64,000 nucleotides of DNA from Sulfuricella denitrificans (GTDB taxonomy: Bacteria > Pseudomonadota > Gammaproteobacteria > Burkholderiales > Sulfuricellaceae): positions 281,835-345,834 of the forward strand of contig NSJJ01000001.1 of NCBI GenBank assembly GCA_002632355.1, read 5' to 3'. The position numbers were made by a program, and so were the translations under genes. The notes under the pieces are model-generated. The model saw nothing but the letters and a program-made list of their open reading frames with translations, had not been told where the DNA came from and searched no databases. Shown one piece after another: positions 47,673 to 56,007 of the stretch (positions are counted from its first letter, which is position 1; each line of letters begins with the position of its first letter).

Positions 47673-49162
47673 GCCAGCCGCTGCCGGGTACTTTACTGGA
47701 GTGGGTTGCGTTTCTGGGGAATCAGGACGTGCCGGTGCTGCGTCGAACCATCCGGGAGCTAGACAGGCTCCGCCCCAGTGCTGAACGGCTTACGGCATCG
47801 CAACTCGCTGTTGTTGTCCTGCGTGATCCGTTGATGACGCTGAAGTTGCTGCGGCTTGCCAATTCGGCCCGGCGAGGTCGCCTGAGTACCGAGATTACCA
47901 GTGTCGAGCATGCCATCATAATGCTGGGCGCGGTGCCGCTCTTCAAGAATTTTTCTTCGCTGGTCGCACTCGAGGATATGCTGGCAGAGCAACCGCTGGT
48001 ACTTTCCAGCGTGCTTCAGGTCTATAGCCGCTCCCTTCATGCCGCTTATCAGGCCCGTCAGTGGGCTATCCAGCATCAGGACATCCGGGTGGAAGAGGTC
48101 TTCATCGCAGCGCTTTTGCACGACATGGGCAATATCATGCTGTGGATCTATGCGCCGCAGCGTGCGAGGGAGATTCGTGATGCTGTACAACGCGAGCATC
48201 TCTACTATGGGGTGGTCCATGAAAAAATCATGGGGTTTCCGGTGGCGGATTTTCGCCTGGCACTGGCGGCTGTCTGGCGTTTTCCGGAAATGCTGGTGGA
48301 ACTGGTGGATTGCCGCAACGCGGGTGTTCCGCGGGCCCAGGGCGTACTGCTGGGCGTATCCATCGCACACCTGTCTGAACGCGGTTGGTATGGCCCGCAG
48401 ATGGAAGCAACGCTGGAGGCGATGGCCGACAATCTGAATTTGCCGCTGGAAACGACGACCTGGCTGGTGCATCAGACGGCAGTCTCTGCGGCGAGACACT
48501 GGCAGTGGTACGGCGTCGCTCCCGCCGCAGCCTGGTTGCCCATGCTGCCGGGTTCCTGGGAGGAAGAGCCCCTGCCGGATGCCGCGCCAGATGAGAAAAA
48601 GACGCAGCCGGAGCATACAGAGATTGTTGGCGAGCGTGTCTGCATGATGCCCGATCCTGCCCGCTTGCAACAGGTGATGGATGAAATCGGAGCCCATCTG
48701 GATGGTTCGCTCGATCTGCATGACATGATGACGCTGGTGCTGCAGGGGATGCATGAGGGACTGGGTCTTGAGCATATCGTGTTCAGCCTGATCTCGCGCG
48801 ATCGTACTTTCCTTAAAACCAAATATGTTCATGGAGCGCCTCCGGGGTCGCCGTTGCGTCAATTCGAGGTCGATTTGCGCAGCCCCAATCTGTTTGTGCG
48901 CCTGCTGGAGAAAATGCAGGGAGTGTGGTTCGGCCCCGCCAATGCAAAAAACCTGGGGCCGATGATCCCTCCGGAAGTGCGGAAAATAATCGGTGAAGGA
49001 GAGTTTTTTGCCATGTCCATCTTTGTGCATGGCAAGCCGGTAGGCCTGTTTTATGCCGACCGCAAGCGTGGCGACTGCAGACTGGATGAGCACACTTACA
49101 TTGAATTCAAGAAGCTATGCGTGCGTGCCGCAGATGGGTTGGCCCATCTGGCAAGAAAATAA
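47669..49162 (+). CDS. HDOD-GAF signalling protein
   Basis: The 497-residue protein has an HDOD domain (residues about 18-215), a helical C-terminal section typical of this group to about 290, a linker, and a GAF-like domain (about 345-495). HDOD is an HD-type fold that often lacks full catalytic residues; here ALLHDMGNIML keeps an HD pair, while VAVVVLRDPLMTLKLLRLAN-like text (AVVVLRDPLMTLKLLRLAN) and VEHAIIMLGAVPLFKNFSSL are family hallmarks. Such proteins act in c-di-GMP or stress signalling without proven chemistry. Placement after motAB and the methyltransferase suggests a link to motility control. Confidence 0.88.
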   Translation: MSQPLPGTLLEWVAFLGNQDVPVLRRTIRELDRLRPSAERLTASQLAVVVLRDPLMTLKLLRLANSARRGRLSTEITSVEHAIIMLGAVPLFKNFSSLVALEDMLAEQPLVLSSVLQVYSRSLHAAYQARQWAIQHQDIRVEEVFIAALLHDMGNIMLWIYAPQRAREIRDAVQREHLYYGVVHEKIMGFPVADFRLALAAVWRFPEMLVELVDCRNAGVPRAQGVLLGVSIAHLSERGWYGPQMEATLEAMADNLNLPLETTTWLVHQTAVSAARHWQWYGVAPAAAWLPMLPGSWEEEPLPDAAPDEKKTQPEHTEIVGERVCMMPDPARLQQVMDEIGAHLDGSLDLHDMMTLVLQGMHEGLGLEHIVFSLISRDRTFLKTKYVHGAPPGSPLRQFEVDLRSPNLFVRLLEKMQGVWFGPANAKNLGPMIPPEVRKIIGEGEFFAMSIFVHGKPVGLFYADRKRGDCRLDEHTYIEFKKLCVRAADGLAHLARK

Positions 49163-49180
49163 GCGGATAATTGCCTTAAT

Positions 49181-50134
49181 TTAGTGTGCCCCGATCTCGC
49201 TCAGCAGGGATGCCAGGGCCTTTTTTTCGCGTTCCGGGTTGAACAAATGCTTTCGTGCCTGGCATTGCTCCTGCAGTCGGCGGTAGTAGCCTTCATCATT
49301 CATGGCCCGCTCAATGCGTTTGGCCAGCACTGACTCGTTTTCCAGTGGATAGTAGCCGCTATATTCGCTGCCTAGCATGCCAATGTTGCCCGGGATGTCG
49401 GAAGCGATCACCGGCACCCCGGCGGCGATGGCTTCGCAGATCACATTTGCCCCACCCTCCATGCGCGAACTGATGACCATGAGATGACTTCGTGCCAGTT
49501 TCTGCATGGTGCGCCCATGGGAAAGGTCTCCCAGCCAGTGATATCGGTTGTCCTCTCGCATCAGGGTTCGAGCTTCCGCTGCCATATCCGGTTCCAGCGC
49601 GCCACCCATTTGAATGACACGGATACGGCTGCGGGAGGCAAGAAGGGGAAGTGCGTAGGCGCAGCGGAAAGGGTCTTTCTCGGCACGTAAATGACCGATC
49701 ACGCAAACCTGAAAGTGTTTTTTAAGTCTGGGCCCGAGTTTTAATGGCGCAACAGACTGGTAAATGACGCGTGTCTTGTCGCGCTGCTCCGCGTTTAGCT
49801 CATTCAGCCCCATATCCTGCAATACGATCAAGCGCGTGGCCAGGCTCATGGATTGCTGGGCTGAAGGGTCATGCCGGATATCGCGATACAGGTCGGTTCC
49901 GGTCAGAACAAGGATCAGCGGGTGTTGCGGGCAGCTTTTTGCAAAGCGATAGATCGAATCATGGCTGCGGCGGGCATGCAGGGCCAGCATCATGTCGGCA
50001 GGGCGACCATCCCAGTTCACCTGTATGCTGACCCTGTGGCCGAGCTGACGCAGGAAATAGGCGTAGCGATAGGCCGTATTGCGGTTGCCGGTGCGGGAGT
50101 TGCCTGCGTAGGGAGTAATCAGGGTTATTTTCAT
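49181..50134 (-). CDS. SenB-like glycosyltransferase (TIGR04348 type)
   Basis: This 317-residue GT-B glycosyltransferase matches the pattern I know for the TIGR04348 family: ITPYAGNSRTGNRNTAYRYA, NWDGRPADMMLALHARRSHD, LILVLTGTDLYRDIRHD, VCVIGHLRAEKDPFRCAYAL, and SSRMEGGANVICEAIAAGVP followed by VIASDIPGNIGMLGSEYSGY. Members of that family include SenB, the selenosugar synthase that joins UDP-sugar and selenophosphate in selenoneine synthesis. The usual partners senA (an EgtB-like enzyme) and senC (a SelD-like enzyme) are not next to it or anywhere in the window, so selenosugar synthesis is only an inference. It is convergent with the HDOD gene and divergent from the pentapeptide protein. Confidence 0.8.
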   Translation of the reverse strand: MKITLITPYAGNSRTGNRNTAYRYAYFLRQLGHRVSIQVNWDGRPADMMLALHARRSHDSIYRFAKSCPQHPLILVLTGTDLYRDIRHDPSAQQSMSLATRLIVLQDMGLNELNAEQRDKTRVIYQSVAPLKLGPRLKKHFQVCVIGHLRAEKDPFRCAYALPLLASRSRIRVIQMGGALEPDMAAEARTLMREDNRYHWLGDLSHGRTMQKLARSHLMVISSRMEGGANVICEAIAAGVPVIASDIPGNIGMLGSEYSGYYPLENESVLAKRIERAMNDEGYYRRLQEQCQARKHLFNPEREKKALASLLSEIGAH

Positions 50135-50199
50135 AACGTGCCATTCGGGCTAGACTGCATAAGTTTTTTGCCTACTATAGCGCATGAAGGATTCCGGTA

Positions 50200-51054
50200 T
50201 TGAGTGATCGCCAACTTTGGTATGTGCGCCGCGCAGGAGTGGTGAACGGGCCCTTCCCGAACCAGGTTGTGGCCAACCACGTTTTGCTGGGAAGATTTGA
50301 CCCTTCAGACGATGTCAGCATGGATCAGCTGGAGTGGCAGCCCCTGATGTCTGTTCGTACCCTGCTGCCGGCTGAGTTGCTGGAACTGCGGACCGAGTCC
50401 GACCCGGAAAGGAAGAAGTGGCTGGAAGAGCGTCTCAAGGCGGCTCACCGCTGGGCGGACGAACGCACTCACCAGGACCGGCGGGAACATGAAAATGCCG
50501 GCGGGCCGCGTGGCGAGGAGCGCCGCAAAACCACCATCAGTCCGGACGTGCTGGCATTGCCGCATATTCATCCCGAGCTGGAACAGTGGCCAACCCGCCG
50601 ACGCTATCTTGGCGCGTTAGCCGTGATCTCGACGCTGGGTTTGATGGTGATGCTGGGGCTGACTTTTTACCAGCCAGTCAATCCGTTCAAGGTGGGGGTT
50701 GTGCCTGAACAATCTCAATGCCAGCACGCCGCCGCACCCCGGGTTAACTGGAGCGGATGTGACAAGCATGAAATCCTTTTGCGCGGCGCCGACCTGAGCA
50801 GCAGTAACCTGGCTTATGCCAATTTTTCGCGTGCCGACTTGTCCGGCTCCAGATTGCGCAAGGCCGTACTGGTCGGCGTGAATTTCAGTCAGGTCAATCT
50901 GAATGACGCGGATCTGGCTGGCGCGGATCTGAGCTACAGCGACCTGCGCGGCGCCTCTCTTGTTTCAGCTTTACTCAGGGGGGCAGTCCTGGATCGTGCT
51001 ATATGGCAGGATGGGCGAGAGTGCGCGGTGGGTTCGCGAGGGCGCTGCCAGTGA
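50200..51054 (+). CDS. Membrane protein with GYF-like N-terminus and pentapeptide repeats
   Basis: The start is TTG at 50200 with AAGGA (50187-50191) eight bases upstream. The 284-residue protein starts with a GYF_2-like module (residues about 5-55: LWYVRRAGVVNGPFPNQVV), then a charged helical linker, one membrane helix at about 142-162 (LGALAVISTLGLMVMLGLTF), and a C-terminal periplasmic or cytoplasmic beta-helix of pentapeptide repeats (about 193-265), with ADLSSSNLAYANFSRADLSG and LNDADLAGADLSYSDLRGAS. Two cysteine pairs flank the repeats. The function is unknown. It overlaps the methyltransferase gene by 4 bp. Confidence 0.82.
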   Translation: MSDRQLWYVRRAGVVNGPFPNQVVANHVLLGRFDPSDDVSMDQLEWQPLMSVRTLLPAELLELRTESDPERKKWLEERLKAAHRWADERTHQDRREHENAGGPRGEERRKTTISPDVLALPHIHPELEQWPTRRRYLGALAVISTLGLMVMLGLTFYQPVNPFKVGVVPEQSQCQHAAAPRVNWSGCDKHEILLRGADLSSSNLAYANFSRADLSGSRLRKAVLVGVNFSQVNLNDADLAGADLSYSDLRGASLVSALLRGAVLDRAIWQDGRECAVGSRGRCQ

Positions 51055-51842
51055 TTACTTCTCGCGAAAATACTCTGTTCAAGGCTCTCCGGAAGCTTGC
51101 CCAGAGTGGACGTGAAAGAAAAAAAACCGGTCAGGCACTGCTGGATGGCCCTCATCTAATCGAGGCTTATGTGGCGCAGATCGGCTTGCCGCAGATGCTG
51201 ATCGTATCGGCCACAGGTCTGCAGCGGGCGGAAATCCGTAAGCTACAGGAGCAAATGCCGTCTGTCCCGCTGGTGCTGTTGAATGATGCCCTGTTTCAGG
51301 AGATTGCACCGGTCGATTCCCCCACCGGCATTCTTGCCCGAGTGGCGACAGCCCTGTTGCCGATGGAAGAAAAAATTCATTTTGCAGTATTTCTCGAGGC
51401 GCTTCAGGACCCGGGAAATCTCGGCTCAATTTTGCGCTCGGCAGCCGCAGCAGGAGCGCAGGCGGCTTACCTGTCAGCAGGTTGCGCCGATGCCTGGTCG
51501 CCACGGGTATTGCGGGGCGGGATGGGGGCGCATTTTTTCTTGCCGATTCGCGAGGGGGTGGATCTGGTTACTGTTGCTGGAGCCTTCACAGGCAAAGTGG
51601 TTGTTGCCAGTCTTCAGGCCGAAGCTGACATGTTTGATGTCGATCTTGCCGGACCGGTGGCGTTCGTGATCGGCAACGAGGGCGCGGGGGTCTCGCCCGG
51701 TTTGCAGCAGGCAGCCACGCATCGTGTTCGAATTCCGATGCCGGGCGCCATGGAATCGCTGAATGCCGCTGCGGCCGCCGCGATCTGTTTTTTCGAGCGA
51801 GTGCGGCAGACAGGCAGGGCCGGTGTGGCAAAAGAGTCTTAA
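51051..51842 (+). CDS. TrmH-family (SpoU) RNA 2'-O-methyltransferase
   Basis: SpoU enzymes methylate the 2'-OH of ribose in rRNA or tRNA. I start at the GTG at 51051 (GTGA overlap with the previous stop), giving 263 residues beginning (M)ITSRENTLFKALRKLA, as in the RlmB/TsnR-like group. The N-terminal L30e-like domain (KKTGQALLDGPHLIEAYVAQ) is followed by the SPOUT domain with its three motifs: LQDPGNLGSILRSAAAAGA, VIGNEGAGVSPGL and VRIPMPGAMESLNAAAAAAI. The exact target RNA position cannot be read from the sequence. Confidence 0.9.
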   Translation: MITSRENTLFKALRKLAQSGRERKKTGQALLDGPHLIEAYVAQIGLPQMLIVSATGLQRAEIRKLQEQMPSVPLVLLNDALFQEIAPVDSPTGILARVATALLPMEEKIHFAVFLEALQDPGNLGSILRSAAAAGAQAAYLSAGCADAWSPRVLRGGMGAHFFLPIREGVDLVTVAGAFTGKVVVASLQAEADMFDVDLAGPVAFVIGNEGAGVSPGLQQAATHRVRIPMPGAMESLNAAAAAAICFFERVRQTGRAGVAKES

Positions 51843-51847
51843 TTTGC

Positions 51848-51877
51848 TTGTGGATTTTCCATTAAAACAGGTAAAAT
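51848..51877 (+). promoter_or_regulatory. rpsO promoter
   Basis: TTGTGG (51848-51853) and TAAAAT (51872-51877) are 18 bp apart and lie 27 bp before the rpsO ATG. The site begins right after the methyltransferase stop. Confidence 0.55.
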
Positions 51878-51904
51878 GCACGATTTAAGTTTTTGGAGAG
51901 GAAG

Positions 51905-52174
51905 ATGTCTGTTACCACCGAGCAAAAAGCACAAATCGTGCAGGATTATCAAACCGCAGCTGCCGATACCGGGTCCCCGGAAGTTCAGGTTGCCCTGATG
52001 ACCGCTCGCATCAACGACCTGACTGGTCACTTCAAGGTTAACACCAAGGATCATCATTCCCGTCGTGGCCTGCTCAAACTGGTAAGCAAGCGCCGCAAGC
52101 TGCTGGACTACCTGAAGGGCAAGAGCGGCGATCGCTATCGCACCCTGATCGAGCGCCTTGGCCTGCGTAAGTAA
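51905..52174 (+). CDS. rpsO: 30S ribosomal protein S15
   Basis: S15 (uS15) binds 16S rRNA early in assembly and represses its own translation in several bacteria. I start at the ATG at 51905 with GGAGAGGAAG just upstream, giving 89 residues, the standard length: [40 protein letters not shown] and [20 protein letters not shown]. It is followed by pnp, the common order; the pnp gap of 59 bp shows no obvious terminator. Confidence 0.99.
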   Translation: MSVTTEQKAQIVQDYQTAAADTGSPEVQVALMTARINDLTGHFKVNTKDHHSRRGLLKLVSKRRKLLDYLKGKSGDRYRTLIERLGLRK

Positions 52175-52233
52175 TTGTCTGCGTAGATAATTCTGGCTTT
52201 AAGCATCGAGCAACAAGAAAAAAGGATCTGGCA

Positions 52234-54363
52234 TTGAAGCATATCAAGAAAAGTTTTTCCTACGGACGCCATGAAGTCACGCTGGAAACGGGCGAGATCG
52301 CCCGGCAGGCACATGGCGCTGTCATGGTGGACATGGATGGTACCGTGGTGCTGGTCACCGTGGTCGGCGCCAAGAACGTCAAGCCTGGGCAGGACTTCTT
52401 CCCGCTGACTGTCGATTATCAGGAACGCACCTATGCCGCGGGCAAAATCCCCGGCGGTTTCTTCAAGCGCGAGGGACGCCCCTCCGAGAAGGAAATCCTG
52501 ACTTCGCGTCTGATTGATCGCCCCCTGCGTCCGCTGTTCCCGGAAGGCTTTTACAATGAAGTGCAGATCGTTGCCACGGTCATGTCTTCGAATGCCGAAA
52601 TCGATGCCGATATTCCCGCCATCCTGGGCGCATCCGCTGCGCTCGCCATTTCCGGTATCCCCTTCGATGGCCCGATTGGCGCCGCGCGCGTAGGCTATAT
52701 CGACGGTAACTACATACTCAATCCGACTGCAACGGAAATGAAAACCACCCAGCTGGATCTGGTGGTTGCCGGTACCGACACGGCTGTGTTGATGGTCGAG
52801 TCCGAAGCGCAGCAACTGCCGGAAGACGTGATGCTGGGTGCTGTGGTGTTCGGCCATGATCAGATGCTGGCTGCCATCAACGCCATCAACGAACTGGTTG
52901 AAGAAGTCGCTCCCGAAATGTGGGAATGGGCCGCTGCCGAGAAAGATGCAGAACTGGTCGCAAAAATCGCCGAACTGGCTGAAGCCGATGTCAGAAAGGC
53001 CTACCAGATCAAGCAAAAACAGACTCGCTATGCGCAGGTGGACGAAATCCGCAGCCGCGTAGTGGCAGCAGTGGCTGGCGAAGATGCCAACGCTGACCGC
53101 GTCAACCATATCAAGAACCTGTTCCAGGACCTGGAAGCCAAGGTTGTGCGTGGCCAGATCCTCGATGGCGAGCCGCGCATCGATGGTCGCGATACCCGCA
53201 CCGTGCGTCCGATCACCATCCGTACCGGCGTATTGCCGCGTACCCATGGATCAGCCCTGTTCACCCGTGGTGAAACCCAGGCGCTGGTGGTCTCTACTTT
53301 GGGCACGGCACGCGACGAACAGAAAATCGATGCATTGCAGGGCGAGTATTCCGATCGCTTCATGCTGCATTACAACTTCCCTCCTTATTCTACCGGCGAA
53401 ACCGGTCGTGTAGGCACGCCCAAGCGCCGCGAGATTGGCCACGGTCGTCTGGCCAAGCGCGCCCTGGTCGCCGTGCTGCCCGATGCGGCAGACTTCGGTT
53501 ACTCCATGCGCGTGGTGTCCGAGATCACTGAGTCCAACGGTTCCAGTTCCATGGCATCGGTGTGTGGCGGCTGCCTCTCACTGATGGATGCCGGTGTGCC
53601 GCTCAAGGATCACGTGGCAGGTATCGCCATGGGCCTGATCAAGGAAGGCAACCGTTTTGCCGTTCTGACCGACATCCTGGGCGACGAAGATCACCTCGGC
53701 GACATGGACTTCAAGGTGGCCGGCACCGAGACGGGTGTGACAGCGCTGCAGATGGACATCAAGATCAACGGCATTACCAGGGACATCATGCAGGCCGCGC
53801 TGAGCCAGGCCAAGGAAGGTCGCATGCACATCCTCGGCATCATGAAGGAAGCGGTTGGCAAGCCGCGCGAAGAGCTGTCGGACTTCGCGCCGCGCATGAT
53901 CACCATGAAGATCAACCCGGAGAAAATCCGTGACGTGATCGGCAAGGGCGGTGCAGTCATCCGCGCCCTGACGGAAGAAACCGGCACCAGCATCGACATC
54001 GGCGAAGACGGCACTGTGACCATCGCCTGCATGAGCTCTGAAGCGGGTGAACTGGCCAAGAAACGGATTGCCGATATCACTGCCGAAGTCGAAGTGGGCA
54101 AGACCTACGACGGCACCGTGCTCAAGTTGCTGGACTTCGGCGCTATCGTCAGCGTGCTGCCGGGCAAGGATGGTCTGCTGCACATCTCCCAGATCGCCCA
54201 CGAGCGTGTCAATGCCGTGGCCGACCACCTCAAGGAAGGTCAGGCGGTCAAGGTCAAAGTGCTGGAAGCCGATGAAAAAGGTCGTCTGCGTCTGTCCATG
54301 AAGGCATTGCTGGAAGCGCCGGCACCTCAACACGCTCCTGCTCCGCAAGAAGCCAGCGAGTAA
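52234..54363 (+). CDS. pnp: Polyribonucleotide nucleotidyltransferase
   Basis: PNPase degrades RNA 3'-5' by phosphorolysis. It starts with TTG at 52234, with AAGGA at 52222-52226 seven bases upstream; the first conserved residues ([20 protein letters not shown]) follow at once. The 709-residue protein has two RNase PH domains (residues about 5-225 and 295-530), the helical linker, the KH domain (about 553-610: [20 protein letters not shown]) and the S1 domain (about 620-690: [20 protein letters not shown]). The catalytic region near [20 protein letters not shown] is intact. A strong terminator follows. Confidence 0.99.
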   Translation: MKHIKKSFSYGRHEVTLETGEIARQAHGAVMVDMDGTVVLVTVVGAKNVKPGQDFFPLTVDYQERTYAAGKIPGGFFKREGRPSEKEILTSRLIDRPLRPLFPEGFYNEVQIVATVMSSNAEIDADIPAILGASAALAISGIPFDGPIGAARVGYIDGNYILNPTATEMKTTQLDLVVAGTDTAVLMVESEAQQLPEDVMLGAVVFGHDQMLAAINAINELVEEVAPEMWEWAAAEKDAELVAKIAELAEADVRKAYQIKQKQTRYAQVDEIRSRVVAAVAGEDANADRVNHIKNLFQDLEAKVVRGQILDGEPRIDGRDTRTVRPITIRTGVLPRTHGSALFTRGETQALVVSTLGTARDEQKIDALQGEYSDRFMLHYNFPPYSTGETGRVGTPKRREIGHGRLAKRALVAVLPDAADFGYSMRVVSEITESNGSSSMASVCGGCLSLMDAGVPLKDHVAGIAMGLIKEGNRFAVLTDILGDEDHLGDMDFKVAGTETGVTALQMDIKINGITRDIMQAALSQAKEGRMHILGIMKEAVGKPREELSDFAPRMITMKINPEKIRDVIGKGGAVIRALTEETGTSIDIGEDGTVTIACMSSEAGELAKKRIADITAEVEVGKTYDGTVLKLLDFGAIVSVLPGKDGLLHISQIAHERVNAVADHLKEGQAVKVKVLEADEKGRLRLSMKALLEAPAPQHAPAPQEASE

Positions 54364-54390
54364 ACCTTACCTGGCCGCTGGCCAGCAAAA

Positions 54391-54420
54391 AGCCCCGGGA
54401 GATACTCCGGGGCTTTTTTT
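54391..54420 (+). terminator. Intrinsic terminator of rpsO-pnp
   Basis: The stem AGCCCCGG/CCGGGGCT with an eight-base loop (GAGATACT) is followed by seven T residues. It lies 28 bp after the pnp stop. A run of A before the stem could make it work weakly on the other strand, too. Confidence 0.92.
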
Positions 54421-54556
54421 GTGTCATGTCTGTAACAGTCAACCCGATTTCTGGGGTATTGAATTGCTGTCTCGGGATCTACGAAAAATTCATGCTTGCC
54501 GAATATGAGCCGATATATGTTTTAAGTAAGGGTGTAATGAAGGCAAGGAGGATGTC

Positions 54557-54718
54557 ATGAAAAAGGAAGAAATGATTCGCAGAATTTTGCGGCACATTGA
54601 ATCGGATCAGTTCAAGATCAAGCGTTTAGAAATGGAATCAAAGCTGAAGGCTGAATTGATGCGCCTCAACACCCAAACCTACAGCGAGGTCGAGGCGATA
54701 TATTATTCGCTTGCCTGA
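54557..54718 (+). CDS. Small charged protein of 53 residues
   Basis: This short gene lies alone between pnp and the rsmB-like gene. The ATG at 54557 follows a near-perfect Shine-Dalgarno (AAGGAGG, 54545-54551) at 5 bases, the best one in the region. The product begins MKKEEMIRRILRHIESD, is rich in Lys, Glu, Arg and Met, has no membrane segment, and reads as two amphipathic helices (KIKRLEMESKLKAELMRLNT). It could be a small RNA-binding or regulatory protein; I do not recognise the family. Convergent with the next gene; about 136 bp separate it from the pnp terminator, room for its own promoter. Confidence 0.65.
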   Translation: MKKEEMIRRILRHIESDQFKIKRLEMESKLKAELMRLNTQTYSEVEAIYYSLA

Positions 54719-54745
54719 CACCTTCAAGGGCTCGGAGGGCCAACT

Positions 54746-56005
54746 TTAAGTCCGTTCCATAACCGCAGCAAAAAACCCGTCGGTGCCATGAAGGTGGGGT
54801 AATAGTTGCAGGTATTTTCCTGTGTTCAGCGGGACATGCTGAGCAGCGAGGATTTCTCCGGCATCCAGCAGTTTGAATTCCGGATGCTGTTCAAGAAAGG
54901 CTTCCACGATCTGCTGGTTTTCTTCCGGCAGAAAACTGCAGGTGGCATACACCAGGCGACCGCCGGTTTTCAGCAGACGAGAAGCTGCCAGCAGGATAGC
55001 GGCCTGCTTCTGGGTCAATTCAACGATACCTTCCGGCGTCTGGCGCCATTTCAGGTCGGGATTGCGGCGCAGGGTTCCCACGCCGCTGCACGGCGCATCC
55101 ACCAGCACACGGTCAATTTTCCCCGCCAGACGCTTGATCTTGAGGTCGTTTTCGTTGGCGATAAGTTGTGGGTGCAGGTTGGAGAGGCCAGAACGTTTCA
55201 GTCGCGGTTTGAGATTGTTGAGGCGCTTTTCCGATACGTCAAAGGCGTAGACGCGCCCCTGATTCTGCATCAGCGCGCCCAGCAGCAGGGTCTTTCCGCC
55301 CGCGCCTGCGCAAAAGTCCACCACCATTTCGCGCCGCTGTGGTGCTACCAGCAGGCCGATCAACTGGCTGCCTTCATCCTGAACTTCGATCTTGCCCTTC
55401 ATGAACAGCGAATTTTTGTTGAGCGAAGGTTTATTCTTGAGACGAAGGCCGAGCGGAGAGTGGGGCGTGATTTCCGCTGCGATGCCATCGCTGTTGATCA
55501 GGGTATGCAAGACTTCTTCGCGCTTGTCGAGCAACGTGTTGACACGCAAGTCCAGCGGTGCGGGTTGCTGCATGCCGCGCGCCAGCGCCAGGGTGTCTGC
55601 TTCGGGCATGAAAGTGGCCAGTTTTTCAATCAGCCAGTCCGGAAAGTCGGCCTGCACGGCAAGCGGCAAATCACTGGTGGGAATCGCCTTGAGCTGCTTC
55701 AGCCATTCTTCTTCGTTGTCCAGCAGCAGGGGCGCCAGTTCGCGCGCATTGATACCCTGCAGTTTCATCAGGGTGGCCAGTGCTAGCTGGCGGGGGTTGG
55801 CATCAGAACCGATCAGGTGTTCGAGAAAACGCTTGCGACGCAGGGCGGCGTAGACATTCTCGGCCACGAAAGCGCGGTCCTGGCTGCCGAGCTCGCGATG
55901 GATGCGGAAATAGTTGTGCAGATTAGCGTCGGCGGGTTCGTGCAGGCGCATGACGGATTGCAGGGCGTGAACGAGGTGACCGAAGCGGGAAACAGGTATG
56001 GACAT
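54746..56005 (-). CDS. RsmB/NOP2-family RNA (cytosine-5) methyltransferase
   Basis: This enzyme methylates C5 of cytosine in rRNA. The 419-residue protein has a NusB-like N-terminal region (HNYFRIHRELGSQDRAFVAE, NVYAALRRKRFLEHLIGSDA) and a Rossmann domain with the SAM motif VVDFCAGAGGKTLLLGALM, VLVDAPCSGVGTLRRNPDLK (first cysteine motif, releasing) and GRLVYATCSFLPEEN (catalytic TCS). RsmB itself also has this layout, so the target could be C967 of 16S rRNA or another site. It is the last gene of a five-gene minus-strand operon starting with purM. Confidence 0.9.
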   Translation of the reverse strand: MSIPVSRFGHLVHALQSVMRLHEPADANLHNYFRIHRELGSQDRAFVAENVYAALRRKRFLEHLIGSDANPRQLALATLMKLQGINARELAPLLLDNEEEWLKQLKAIPTSDLPLAVQADFPDWLIEKLATFMPEADTLALARGMQQPAPLDLRVNTLLDKREEVLHTLINSDGIAAEITPHSPLGLRLKNKPSLNKNSLFMKGKIEVQDEGSQLIGLLVAPQRREMVVDFCAGAGGKTLLLGALMQNQGRVYAFDVSEKRLNNLKPRLKRSGLSNLHPQLIANENDLKIKRLAGKIDRVLVDAPCSGVGTLRRNPDLKWRQTPEGIVELTQKQAAILLAASRLLKTGGRLVYATCSFLPEENQQIVEAFLEQHPEFKLLDAGEILAAQHVPLNTGKYLQLLPHLHGTDGFFAAVMERT

Positions 56006-56007
56006 GG

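Noticed and set aside
47759..49093. 444-codon minus-strand open frame opposite the HDOD-GAF gene
   Set aside because: The plus-strand product has clear HDOD motifs and the antisense frame has none.
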